Shown in pieces: positions 13,401 to 20,816 of a stretch of 24,015 nucleotides of DNA. The notes beneath the pieces are model-generated. The model was not told the origin of the DNA. It worked only from the letters and a program-made list of their open reading frames with translations, and did no database searches. Numbering within the stretch: the stretch's first letter is position 1; each line of letters starts with the position of its first letter. The stretch is from CAYPHY01 sp964410625 (lineage in GTDB: Bacteria > Chloroflexota > Anaerolineae > Promineifilales > Promineifilaceae), in assembly GCA_964410625.1 (NCBI GenBank), contig CAYPHY010000061.1, forward strand, positions 1 through 24,015, in the 5' to 3' direction. Made by a program: the position numbers and the translations under genes.

Positions 13401-14663
13401 ATGAACAAGATTCTCAACATCGCCTGGAAAGATTTATTGGTCTTGTTTGGTGACTGGGCGGCCGTTTTGTTGATGGTCGGCGCGCCGCTGGCATTGACGG
13501 TCGGACTGGGGCTGGTCAGTGGCAGCTTTGGCGACCAGGGGGACAGCGGCATCAGCCGCATACCGCTGGCTATTGTCAACGATGACGACGGCGAACTGGG
13601 CGACGCGCTGGTGGATGTGTTCCAGTCTGACGAGTTGGCGGAACTGGTCAACCCTGTTGTTGTGGTTGGTGAAACGGCCGCCCGCCAACAAGTGAGTGAG
13701 GGAGAAATCGCCGCCGCGATCATCGTCCCGGCTGGATATTCGGCCGGGGTGCTGCTGGACACCACAACGGGGCAGACGGCCGATGATGCGCCAGCGATCA
13801 CCGTCTATGGCGACCCCGGACGGCCGATTAGCGTCAGCGTGGTCGAGACGATTGTCAACGAATTTACCAACCAGGTAGACGCCAACGTCACCAGTATTCA
13901 GGTAGCGATGGGCCAGCTAGTCAGCAGCGGCGTCGTAGCACCGGCCGAGTTGCCCACAATCGGCCAGCAGATGGGCGAACAGCTTTTTGAAGCGCAGGGG
14001 CAGCAACAGTTGATCCAGATCGCGCGGACAAGTGGCACGGTGGATGAAGAGGCGGGCTTTAACCTGCTGGCCTATTTCGCCCCGGCGATGGCCTTGCTCT
14101 TCCTGATGTATACCGTCACGCAGGGCAGCCGCACCATCCTGCAAGAGCGGTATGATGGCACATTGCCGCGCATGTTGGTCGCTCCGGCTTCGGCCGCGCA
14201 AATCCTCGGTGGCAAGGTGGCGGGCATCTTCCTCTCCGGCGTGGCCCAGGTAGGCGTGCTGATCATCGCTTGCTCGCTGTTGTTTGGGCTGCGTTGGGGC
14301 GACCCGCTGGGCGTGCTGTTGCTGGTGGTTTTTGTCGCGGCGGCGGCCACCGGTTGGGGGCTGCTCATCGCCTCTCTGGCCAGCCAGCCGGGACAGATCG
14401 CCAGCGTGGGAACGGCCGTGATGCTCCTCTTTGGCATCCTCGGCGGCAGCTTCTTCAATATTGAAGGGTCGCCGCTGTTGGAGACGGTGGGCAAGATCAC
14501 GCCCAATGCCTGGGCGATGGATGGCTTTGTCACCCTGGCTAGTGGCGGGACGGCGGCCGATCTGCTGCTACCCTTGCTGGCGTTGTTGGTCATGGCTGCC
14601 ATTCTCTTCGCGGCCGCCGCCCTGATCTTCCAGCGCCGTCGTAGTGTGCTGCTCTATAACTAA
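13401..14663 (+). CDS. ABC-2 type permease, first subunit
   Basis: Membrane subunit of the exporter, 420 aa. It has one N-terminal helix (about 20-40), a large extracytoplasmic domain (about 45-230) and five helices in the C-terminal half (from about 225). The cytoplasmic loop ERYDGTLPRMLVAP is the coupling motif typical of YhgE/ABC2_membrane_3 proteins. The ribosome site AAGAAGGA precedes the ATG at 13401. It is homologous in layout to the next gene but only distantly similar in sequence, so the pair probably forms a heterodimer with the upstream ATPase. Codon use and abundant CGGCCG fit the native genes. Confidence 0.93.
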   Translation: MNKILNIAWKDLLVLFGDWAAVLLMVGAPLALTVGLGLVSGSFGDQGDSGISRIPLAIVNDDDGELGDALVDVFQSDELAELVNPVVVVGETAARQQVSEGEIAAAIIVPAGYSAGVLLDTTTGQTADDAPAITVYGDPGRPISVSVVETIVNEFTNQVDANVTSIQVAMGQLVSSGVVAPAELPTIGQQMGEQLFEAQGQQQLIQIARTSGTVDEEAGFNLLAYFAPAMALLFLMYTVTQGSRTILQERYDGTLPRMLVAPASAAQILGGKVAGIFLSGVAQVGVLIIACSLLFGLRWGDPLGVLLLVVFVAAAATGWGLLIASLASQPGQIASVGTAVMLLFGILGGSFFNIEGSPLLETVGKITPNAWAMDGFVTLASGGTAADLLLPLLALLVMAAILFAAAALIFQRRRSVLLYN

Positions 14664-14677
14664 AAAGAATTTCGACA

Positions 14678-14713
14678 CGAATGACACGAATGAATTTTAT
14701 TTCGTGTCATTCG
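14678..14713. repeat. ACACGAATG repeat with perfect 12-bp hairpin
   Basis: CGAATGACACGA (14678-14689) pairs perfectly with TCGTGTCATTCG (14702-14713) around a 12-base loop. ACACGAATG occurs twice in tandem. It lies in the 84-base spacer between the two permeases. Confidence 0.7.
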
Positions 14714-14747
14714 CGACATTAATGTCAAAAACAAAAGAGTAATCATC

Positions 14748-15959
14748 ATGTTCTCAAAAATCACAACCATCGCCTGGAAAGACGCGATCATCCGCTTTTC
14801 CAGCCGCAGCGAATTTATATTTTTCCTGATCCTGCCCCTGGTCTTCATCTTCCTGCTTGGTGGAGGGCTGAGCGGCGGGGGCGGGGAAAGCGTGGATGAA
14901 CGGATCGTGCTTCCTGTTGTGGATGAGGATGGCTCCGACCTGTCCCAGGAGCTGGTGAATGAGCTGGCCGCTTCGACGGCCGTTCGGCCAGAGACAAGAC
15001 CCCGCGCTGAGGCGGAGACGTTGCTGGCAGAGAACAATGTGGCCGCCATCCTCCTCATCCCTGCCAGTTTTGGCGAGACATTGCTCTCCGGAGAAGCGGT
15101 GACGCTCGATCTACGGACTGCACCCAACAATACCAATGCCTTGGTTGTTGAACAGGCGGTGCAGCTGGCCGCCGGTAATGTCAGCCGGCCGTTGCTGATC
15201 GCCCGAAATAGCGTGGAAGCGGCCGAAAATCAGCGTCCCTTCGCCGATGAGGCCACGCGCCAATCCTTCTTTGCCGCTGCCCTGGAAATGGCGCAGGAAG
15301 CGTGGGCGGCCCGGCCAGAGCGGGTGACAACGCGCTCGGCCGGTAGCGAGGAGGCCACGAACGGTATTGACCAGACGGTCTATGCCACTGCCGGGCAGTT
15401 GATCACCTGGGTCTTCATCCCTCTGGTGGGTACATCGGGCTTGCTGGCCTACGAGCGCAATATCGGCACGCTGCGCCGCTTGCTGGTCACGCCGACACGC
15501 AAAGGGACCTTTCTGCTGGGGATGATCGGCGGGCAGTTGGGGATGGCACTGGTGCAAATGGCCTTGCTGGTTGTCTTTGGCATCGTCGTGATGAAGGTCT
15601 ATTGGGGAGATTCCCCGGCCGCATTGGCCCTGTTGCTGGTCACGTTTGGGTTGGCGGCCGTTGCCCTGGGGACGGCGCTTGGCACCTTTGTGAAGACTGA
15701 CGGCCAGGCTAACAACATTAGCATCATGGCTGGGATGGTGATGGCCTTGCTGGGTGGCTGCTGGTGGCCGTTGGAGCTATTCCCGGAAGGGCTGCAACAA
15801 ATCGTGCGTGTCTTGCCTACTACCTGGGCAATGGATGGGTTGATCACGCTGATGACGCGCGGCGGCGGGTTGGCGGATGTGGGGTTGAACGCGGCCGTGT
15901 TGGTTGGCTTTGCGGCCGTCTTTTTCATCATCGGTGTGCGTCGCTTCCGTTTTGAGTAA
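14748..15959 (+). CDS. ABC-2 type permease, second subunit
   Basis: Second membrane subunit, 403 aa. Its architecture matches the preceding permease: an N-terminal helix (about 24-42, FIFFLILPLVFIFLLGGG), an extracytoplasmic domain (about 45-210) and a C-terminal helix bundle. The coupling loop is YERNIGTLRRLLVTP, and WWPLELFPEGLQ precedes the last helices. The start ATG at 14748 has only a weak GAG ribosome site. It is the last gene of the exporter operon; the convergent response-regulator gene ends 164 bases further on, with two repeats between that could act as terminator structures. Confidence 0.93.
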   Translation: MFSKITTIAWKDAIIRFSSRSEFIFFLILPLVFIFLLGGGLSGGGGESVDERIVLPVVDEDGSDLSQELVNELAASTAVRPETRPRAEAETLLAENNVAAILLIPASFGETLLSGEAVTLDLRTAPNNTNALVVEQAVQLAAGNVSRPLLIARNSVEAAENQRPFADEATRQSFFAAALEMAQEAWAARPERVTTRSAGSEEATNGIDQTVYATAGQLITWVFIPLVGTSGLLAYERNIGTLRRLLVTPTRKGTFLLGMIGGQLGMALVQMALLVVFGIVVMKVYWGDSPAALALLLVTFGLAAVALGTALGTFVKTDGQANNISIMAGMVMALLGGCWWPLELFPEGLQQIVRVLPTTWAMDGLITLMTRGGGLADVGLNAAVLVGFAAVFFIIGVRRFRFE

Positions 15960-15970
15960 AGAGGTTTCTT

Positions 15971-16052
15971 GCAACGAATTAACGCGAATGAGCGCGAATT
16001 TCTGTCTTGTTTTCGCGTAACTCGCGCCACAAAGCTCACGTTAATTCGTTGC
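15971..16052. repeat. ACGCGAATT-type repeat with 14-bp terminal inverted repeat
   Basis: GCAACGAATTAACG (15971-15984) and CGTTAATTCGTTGC (16039-16052) are perfect inverted copies. The DNA between carries GCGAAT units and their complement. It lies between convergent genes, so it could stop transcription from both sides. Confidence 0.65.
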
Positions 16053-16084
16053 TGAAGACTCTTAACTGCGTAAATCCTGATCAT

Positions 16085-16119
16085 CAACAATTGACCATTA
16101 ACAATTAACCATTAACCAT
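16085..16119. repeat. TAACCAT/TAACAAT heptad array
   Basis: Five 7-base units in register: CAACAAT, TGACCAT, TAACAAT, TAACCAT, TAACCAT. The array ends three bases before the response-regulator stop codon. Its theme resembles the array at 5017-5051. Confidence 0.65.
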
Positions 16120-16122
16120 TTA

Positions 16123-16773
16123 CTAGATGATTCCCATTTCTTTTGCGCGGATGGCGGCCTGGGTGCGGTCGCGGACGTTTAATTTTCCTAAGATATTGGT
16201 GACGTGGTTTTTAACAGTCCCTTCGGCGATATAAAGCTGGGCGGCGATCTCTTTGTTGCTCAGTCCTTCGCCGAGCAGACGCAGAATATCGAGTTCCCGG
16301 TCGGAAAGGGGTTCAACGAGGGGATGAGGGGCAGGAGCGGCCGCATTCAACCGCGCAAACTCCGCCACCACCTTGGCGGCTACCGAGGGCTGGAGGAAGC
16401 TTTCTCCGGCGGCTGCGGCGCGAATGGCTTCCAGTAGCTTGTCGGGGGCGACATCCTTTAAGAGATAGCCAACGGCTCCGGCGCGTAAGCCCTCGAATAC
16501 ATCTTCGTCATCGTCAAACGTGGTCAGCACAATGACCCGGCTTTCAGGTAATTCCTCGTGTAGTCGTCGGGTGGCCGCTACCCCATCCAATATGGGCATT
16601 CGCAAGTCCATCAAGACCACATCCGGCCGCAGCCGTGTCGCTTCGGTCAGCGCTTCTTGCCCATTGCTGGCTTCGCCCACCACCTCCACTTCGCCGGATA
16701 ATAAAGTCAGCAGCGTGCGTAGCCCCTCGCGAAAGAGGCGTTGGTCGTCTACGAGCAAAATACGAATGGTCAT
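16123..16773 (-). CDS. NarL/FixJ-family response regulator
   Basis: Two-component DNA-binding regulator, 216 aa. The receiver domain (1-120) has acidic pair D9-D10, phosphoacceptor D56 (VVLMDLRMP), Thr in VLTTFDDDE and Lys in YLLKD. A LuxR-type helix-turn-helix occupies about 150-216 (LSDRELDILRLLGEGLSNKE, then GTVKNHVTNILGKL). All signalling residues are intact. It lies 82 bases downstream of the histidine kinase gene on the same strand and is its evident partner. The convergent ABC-2 exporter is the likely target, by analogy with LiaR, DesR and similar systems. Start ATG at 16773; the ribosome site is weak. Confidence 0.95.
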   Translation of the reverse strand: MTIRILLVDDQRLFREGLRTLLTLLSGEVEVVGEASNGQEALTEATRLRPDVVLMDLRMPILDGVAATRRLHEELPESRVIVLTTFDDDEDVFEGLRAGAVGYLLKDVAPDKLLEAIRAAAAGESFLQPSVAAKVVAEFARLNAAAPAPHPLVEPLSDRELDILRLLGEGLSNKEIAAQLYIAEGTVKNHVTNILGKLNVRDRTQAAIRAKEMGII

Positions 16774-16799
16774 GTTTCACTTTCGGCCGGCAGTTTGCA

Positions 16800-16866
16800 G
16801 TAGGAGAGATTAGAGATTGGAGATTGAGAGATTAGGAGACTGGGAGATTGGGAGATTAGAGATTGT
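16800..16866. repeat. GAGATTG-type array between regulator and kinase genes
   Basis: Purine-rich units GAGATTA, GAGATTGG, GAGATTGA, GAGATTAG, GAGACTGG, GAGATTGG, GAGATTA repeat every 7-8 bases. The right end runs into the kinase gene and supplies its TAA stop (16856-16858) and final residues. Confidence 0.8.
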
Positions 16867-18154
16867 CTGTTGCAAATTCCTCTCCCCTGTTCCCCCGCTC
16901 CTCTGCTCCTCCGCCCACTGCCAACTGCCTACTTCCCTCTGCCGGTACCTCGATCACCAGTTTGAAGCCCTTGCCTGGGGCAGAGTCAGTCAGGACACGG
17001 CCGCCTAATTGTTGCGCTCGTTCGCGCAGGCCGAGCAGGCCAAAGCCGCTATCGTTCTCTCTAAGTTGGGCGCCAACGCCGTTGTCTTGCAGAACCAGTG
17101 TGATCGCTGACGGACTCGTGTAGTCCAGCGTGATGTCCACACGGGAAGCGCGGGCATGGCGGCGAACATTGGTCAAGCCTTCCTGGACGGCACGGAACAG
17201 CGTAAGGGCGATTTTGGGGTTAATCGGCCGTTCCGCGCCACGTACCTCTAATTCCGTGACAATGCCCGACGCGCGGGATTGTTCAACCAGTGCGGCGAGC
17301 GATTCGACCAGTGGCCGATCCCCTAATGGCGATTCGCGCAAAGAGGAAACGGATTGGCGGACGGCCGCCAGTCCTTCCTGGGTGTATTGTTGCGCCTGTT
17401 CCAGGGCGGCGACCGCTTTGTCGGGTTCTTGCCGCAATAAGGCTTGTGCAGCGCGTATCTGGACGTTCACGACGGTCAGATAATGTCCTAGATTATCGTG
17501 GATTTCTCGCGCTAGCCGGTTGCGTTCCTTGGTCGTGGCCAGCTCTTCAGCCTGAATCGCATAGGCACGCAATTGATGATTGGCTTCTTCCAGTTGCCCA
17601 GTCAGTTGCTCCGCTTTCAGTCGAGCTTCTCCGGCAGCCCGCGCCAGTTGGACGAAGAGGATCACAAAGATAACCGCCGGACTAAAGGTGAGCGTAACAA
17701 AAAAGGCATTGGTCCAATTGTAGCGTAATCCCACCGGCACAAAGATGCTGAGCAGGATGATGAGATAAATAAGCCAGCTCCACGGCCGCCGTAAATCGGC
17801 CGCGGCTGAACCCACCAGCGGCATGGAAATGAGCCAGATGGCGAAGGAACCAGCCAGTAAATACTGAATGATCCATACCAGGACGATCAAGACGGCATAG
17901 GTGATTGGTTCCGCCCAACGGCCGAAGCGTCGCTGCCAATAGATGTGATCGACCAGGCTCAAGGCCAGATAAACAATGCCCAAAAAGGTTGCTATCCACA
18001 GTTCAGTTGCGCTAAAAGGAGGCGTATCGCCATTGCTTATATCAATGAAGTAGCCGAGGTAGGAGGTGAGGAAGCCAATGCCAACCACCACAATGGTAGT
18101 GATTGACCCCTGTACTTCAGGATTGATGCGCGGCCGAGTTCTACCTGTTGTCAT
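16856..18154 (-). CDS. Membrane sensor histidine kinase, NarX/DesK type (HisKA_3)
   Basis: Sensor kinase, 432 aa. Five or six hydrophobic segments make up residues 18-170 with no large extracellular domain, so it probably senses the membrane itself. A coiled coil spans about 170-210. The phosphorylation site is His219 in the motif REIHDNLGHYL. The ATPase domain (about 300-405) has an N-box around QEGLTNVRRHA, G1 DNGVG and G2 GFGLLGLRER. The last 24 or so residues, after the ATPase domain ends near EVPAEG, are encoded by heptad-like repeats (16858-16929), and the stop codon also lies in repeat DNA. It starts 14 bases after the LUD-domain gene and is followed by its response regulator. Convergent ABC-2 exporter genes are the likely output. 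Confidence 0.94.
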   Translation of the reverse strand: MTTGRTRPRINPEVQGSITTIVVVGIGFLTSYLGYFIDISNGDTPPFSATELWIATFLGIVYLALSLVDHIYWQRRFGRWAEPITYAVLIVLVWIIQYLLAGSFAIWLISMPLVGSAAADLRRPWSWLIYLIILLSIFVPVGLRYNWTNAFFVTLTFSPAVIFVILFVQLARAAGEARLKAEQLTGQLEEANHQLRAYAIQAEELATTKERNRLAREIHDNLGHYLTVVNVQIRAAQALLRQEPDKAVAALEQAQQYTQEGLAAVRQSVSSLRESPLGDRPLVESLAALVEQSRASGIVTELEVRGAERPINPKIALTLFRAVQEGLTNVRRHARASRVDITLDYTSPSAITLVLQDNGVGAQLRENDSGFGLLGLRERAQQLGGRVLTDSAPGKGFKLVIEVPAEGSRQLAVGGGAEERGNRGEEFATDNL

Positions 18155-18168
18155 AAAAGCGTATAGCC

Positions 18169-18888
18169 CTATTCATCATATAATAGCGCGATAAACCGCT
18201 TCGGGCCGTGGACGCCGACGGCGAGGACGCGCTCGATGTCGGCCGACTTGCTTGGCCCGCTGATCAGGACGACGTTGGCGGGGAGTTGGCCCTGGCGGGC
18301 GGCCGTCCAGGTGAAGATGTCGGCCGTCAATTGGCTGGTAGCGACAAAGGCGATATGCACGGGGGGCAACAACGAAGCCAACCGGCTCTTCCCCGGCCCG
18401 CTACTGACGACAACCGAACCCGTCTCCGCCAACGCTGCTTCTGCACCGGTCAGGCCGACGTCGGCCGACGCGCAGAAGGCGCGGAGATCGCCGGGGGTGT
18501 GGCCGGTGATGTGCCAGGTGTATTGGGAATGGAGATTGGAGATTAGAGATTGGAGATTGGGAGACTCGGAGACTGGGAGATTGGGGGATTTCTCAATCCG
18601 CAATCCCAAATCCGCAATCAGCAATGACAACGGGTGTTCGTTGTTGGCAATGATGCGCTGGGCGTTTAGCTCCTGGAGCAGAGATTCGAGGCAGGTGAAG
18701 GCTTCGGCCAGGGAGGGGAGATGGTGGACTTCGCCACCGGCGGCCGTCAGTGCAGTCGTAAAGCGTTCGGCCAGATCGGGGAATTGACGGCGTGATTGCC
18801 AGGGTTGGGGGTGTTGGCCGTCGCGGACGAGCGGCCGTAGCCGTCCTAATATCTCCTCCCGCGCACTTGTTTGTTCTCGATCACTCAT
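18169..18888 (-). CDS. LUD-domain protein (LutC/YkgG family)
   Basis: Member of the LutC/YkgG family, whose best-known members take part in lactate oxidation with LutA and LutB. From the ATG at 18888 it has 239 aa, and AGG lies about 10 bases upstream. The frame is open to 18966, but the extra 26 residues lie in the divergent promoter region. Family features are FTTALTAAGGEVHHLP, VGLTGAEAALAETGSVVVSS and the C-terminal ISGPSKSADIERVLAVGVHG followed by PK. Residues about 88-122 are encoded by a repeat array and interrupt the usual fold spacing. No lutA or lutB is present; instead the gene runs into a histidine kinase and regulator with a 14-base gap, probably as one operon. Confidence 0.9.
   Translation of the reverse strand: MSDREQTSAREEILGRLRPLVRDGQHPQPWQSRRQFPDLAERFTTALTAAGGEVHHLPSLAEAFTCLESLLQELNAQRIIANNEHPLSLLIADLGLRIEKSPNLPVSESPNLQSLISNLHSQYTWHITGHTPGDLRAFCASADVGLTGAEAALAETGSVVVSSGPGKSRLASLLPPVHIAFVATSQLTADIFTWTAARQGQLPANVVLISGPSKSADIERVLAVGVHGPKRFIALLYDE
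18525..18628 (-). repeat. Two-theme heptad array translated inside the LUD gene
   Basis: About 100 bases. GAGATTG-type units at 18530-18595 are followed by AATCCGC/AATCCCA/AATCAGC units at 18595-18628, each seven bases. Read on the minus strand they give an uninterrupted Leu/Ser/Asn/Pro-rich insert of about 34 residues (including SPNLPVSESPNLQSLISN). Conserved LUD motifs on both sides stay in frame. Confidence 0.85.
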
Positions 18889-18943
18889 TTCTTGTTGCCT
18901 TCGGATGCTCAATAGACGTCGGATCGAATTGTAATAAATGGTG

Positions 18944-18949
18944 TATAAT
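18944..18949 (+). promoter_or_regulatory. Perfect -10 box of a possibly leaderless promoter
   Basis: TATAAT at 18944-18949 lies nine bases before an ATG at 18959, so transcription would start at or next to that codon. No good -35 is visible at the normal distance. The same close layout is seen for the two-gene cassette at 11112-11438. Confidence 0.45.
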
Positions 18950-18958
18950 CGCGCCAAT

Positions 18959-19051
18959 ATGGACAACCCACATCACTCCGAGGTTGCTATTGGAGTAGCG
19001 GAGAAGTACATTCAAGCTAGAGAAGATGAATACTTGGAAACTCTGGTGTAA
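18959..19051 (+). CDS. 30-residue ORF upstream of and overlapping an unknown gene
   Basis: Starts at an ATG nine bases after a perfect TATAAT and encodes MDNPHHSEVAIGVAEKYIQA plus ten more residues (REDEYLETLV). It overlaps the next gene by 26 bases in another frame. It could be a leaderless leader peptide coupling translation of the next gene, or the true N-terminus of that protein separated by a frameshift. The charged, helix-prone sequence looks protein-like, but 30 codons is too short to be sure. Confidence 0.35.
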   Translation: MDNPHHSEVAIGVAEKYIQAREDEYLETLV

Positions 19052-19757
19052 AGATACGATTATAAAAGAGATAAGCGGAGTTCAACCGCTTCTTGCCAGT
19101 TGGGAGAAAAGCACCCATCCAGCACAACAACGGTTACGAGCTTATTTATCAGAACTGGTTGGTGTCATCGGTCTATTGCCGCCAGAGCCAGCAGAACTGT
19201 TCTTACATCTCAATGTTGACGTTCAGGATTCAAAGCGTCTACTACGTCACTACGATCTCGAAAATTACTTAAAACCTATGTTTGGCCGTCAGTGGCTTGA
19301 TCCTTCGCGTTTTGTTTTAGTGAGTGCCGCAAAAAGCTTGGGTAACGGTTCAAGTTTGGTTATTGGCTCTGTGAAAAGCTGTGAGAATATAGAAGATGGG
19401 AAATGGGAGCATTTTTCCTGTAACGCGGGCAGTGGCGTTGAAACCAAAAAATGGAAGGCAAATTTATGTTCCAAATTAGAGTCTTCACGACCTGCTCTAT
19501 TGCCTGAAGGCGCCGTACAGGTAAGATTAGCCTGGCGTTGTGCACCAAGCCGCAATTGGACAAACCTATGGAAACCGACTGGAGATTGTATGGGGCCAGT
19601 ATTGGGTGAAGATTTTCCGCAGAAGCCTTTTAATCCCAGAGATGATCGAATTAACTATCTAGAATTACACCGTATTATAGATCAGTCCTTAGGTCATTCA
19701 GTAGAGGTTGGCATGTGGTGGCGTTCAGGTGTTGAGTTGTCGCTCCAGACTCGCTAA
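19026..19757 (+). CDS. Unrecognised 243-residue protein, probably acquired
   Basis: I do not recognise this protein. It is soluble, with no signal peptide or membrane helix. Notable segments are LFLHLNVDVQDSKRLLRHYD, then LENYLKPMFG (about 58-87), SRFVLVSAAKSLGNGSSLVI (about 95-114), and PRDDRINYLELHRIIDQSLG near the C-terminus. The DLENYLKP stretch vaguely recalls the acidic D-x-D-N-x-x-K core of RusA-like resolvases, but the rest does not match well enough to claim it. It is clearly more AT-rich than its neighbours and contains no CGGCCG. The last 33 bases overlap the end of the convergent TPR gene, which suggests insertion. The ATG at 19026 has no clear ribosome site and overlaps a 30-codon ORF. 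Confidence 0.65.
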   Translation: MNTWKLWCKDTIIKEISGVQPLLASWEKSTHPAQQRLRAYLSELVGVIGLLPPEPAELFLHLNVDVQDSKRLLRHYDLENYLKPMFGRQWLDPSRFVLVSAAKSLGNGSSLVIGSVKSCENIEDGKWEHFSCNAGSGVETKKWKANLCSKLESSRPALLPEGAVQVRLAWRCAPSRNWTNLWKPTGDCMGPVLGEDFPQKPFNPRDDRINYLELHRIIDQSLGHSVEVGMWWRSGVELSLQTR

Positions 19758-20729
19758 GTCTTCACGCAGTCTTGAAAGGTGTGGAAAGTCGGGTTGGGCA
19801 GCGAGTTCTTCTTGGAGGGTGGGGAGGGCGTCTTGGAGATCGGCCATTTCGTTGAAGGCTTCGGCCGCTTCCTCTTTCCGCTTCAGTTGTTCCAGGCTAC
19901 GGCCGAGATAATAGTACGCTTGCAATTGATAGGTCCGTACCGGCAAGGGGGCTTTGACGGCGATGGCGAGGGCTTCGGCCGCTAAGTGGTACTCCGCCAG
20001 ACGATAAGCCGCCAGACCATAGAAGTAGAGATAAAGGGGCGTGGCCGGACGTAGCTTTAACGCTTTCGTGTAGGCATCTTTGGCTTCGCTAAACTTCTCT
20101 TCGGCAAGATAGAGCTGGCCGAGGGTGTTATAGACGGGGTGAGCGTCGGGGCGTAGATCAAGCGCTTTGCGGGCGTCGCGCTCGGCCGCGCGGAAGTTGA
20201 GCCGCGAGAGCAGCACCAGGGCGCGAAGCTGGTAGGACTGCCAGAAGTCGGGGCGGGCAGTCAAGGATTTGTTGACCAGATCAAATGCGCCATCAGCGTC
20301 GCCCATCCGCAAGCGGCGACGGGCGAGGCGAAAGGAGAGGGGGATGCTGAGTGCCCGTTGAACGCCCAGCAGCAAGAGGCTGGCGCTGACACCGGTGATG
20401 GCATACAGTGCCTGGCCGCGCAACAGCCCGGCGGCGATCCCGGCAACGGCGGGGAGCATCAGCAACAGGGCGATCAGCCGGTCTTGTTGTGAGTCCGGCC
20501 GCGCCCGCAGGTCGTAGATCAGGAACAGCACCAGGCCGATACCGATGATCAGTGAAACGGCCGCATCAAACCGCCCTGGCGCAACCGCAAAGATGATTAA
20601 CCCGACGATCCAGATCAGCAGCGCAATGACAATCGGCAGAAAGAGGCTGAGGCGCAAGGCGCGGCCCGACGGCCGGAGGATGGCGTTAGGGAGAGAAGGG
20701 GTTGTGGTGGTTGTCGTACGTTGTTTCAT
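19725..20729 (-). CDS. TPR-repeat membrane protein
   Basis: Predicted membrane-anchored scaffold, 334 aa from the ATG at 20729. Four hydrophobic segments (about residues 28-135, including LFLPIVIALLIWIVGLIIFA) form an N-terminal membrane region. The rest is made of tetratricopeptide repeats, for example WQSYQLRALVLLSRLNFRAA and VYNTLGQLYLAEEKFSEAKD, giving about four to five units between 155 and 300. TPRs bind partner proteins; the partner is unknown. The frame extends 20 residues upstream, but those codons lie in a large inverted repeat, so MKQRTTTT is preferred. The 3' end overlaps the convergent unknown gene by 33 bases. Confidence 0.85.
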   Translation of the reverse strand: MKQRTTTTTTPSLPNAILRPSGRALRLSLFLPIVIALLIWIVGLIIFAVAPGRFDAAVSLIIGIGLVLFLIYDLRARPDSQQDRLIALLLMLPAVAGIAAGLLRGQALYAITGVSASLLLLGVQRALSIPLSFRLARRRLRMGDADGAFDLVNKSLTARPDFWQSYQLRALVLLSRLNFRAAERDARKALDLRPDAHPVYNTLGQLYLAEEKFSEAKDAYTKALKLRPATPLYLYFYGLAAYRLAEYHLAAEALAIAVKAPLPVRTYQLQAYYYLGRSLEQLKRKEEAAEAFNEMADLQDALPTLQEELAAQPDFPHLSRLREDLASLERQLNT

Positions 20730-20732
20730 TTT

Positions 20733-20797
20733 TTGGTGTATTGGTATATAGGTGTATTGGTCTATTAGACCAATACACCTATATACCAATATACCAA
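20733..20797. repeat. TTGGTGTA octad array forming a 31-bp near-perfect palindrome
   Basis: Arms at 20733-20763 and 20767-20797 pair at 30 of 31 positions around a three-base loop. Within each arm GGT recurs every eight bases. It lies between the TPR gene and the M20 peptidase gene, and a similar element lies on the other side of the peptidase (22040-22113). Confidence 0.85.
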
Positions 20798-20816
20798 TAA
20801 CAATTCATTCACCCCA

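Noticed and set aside
18889..18966. N-terminal extension of the LUD protein
   Set aside because: It would cover the divergent promoter with TATAAT; AGG upstream of the ATG at 18888 supports the shorter start.
20730..20789. N-terminal extension of the TPR protein
   Set aside because: These 20 codons are the translated arm of the octad palindrome; the ATG at 20729 is the first codon outside it.
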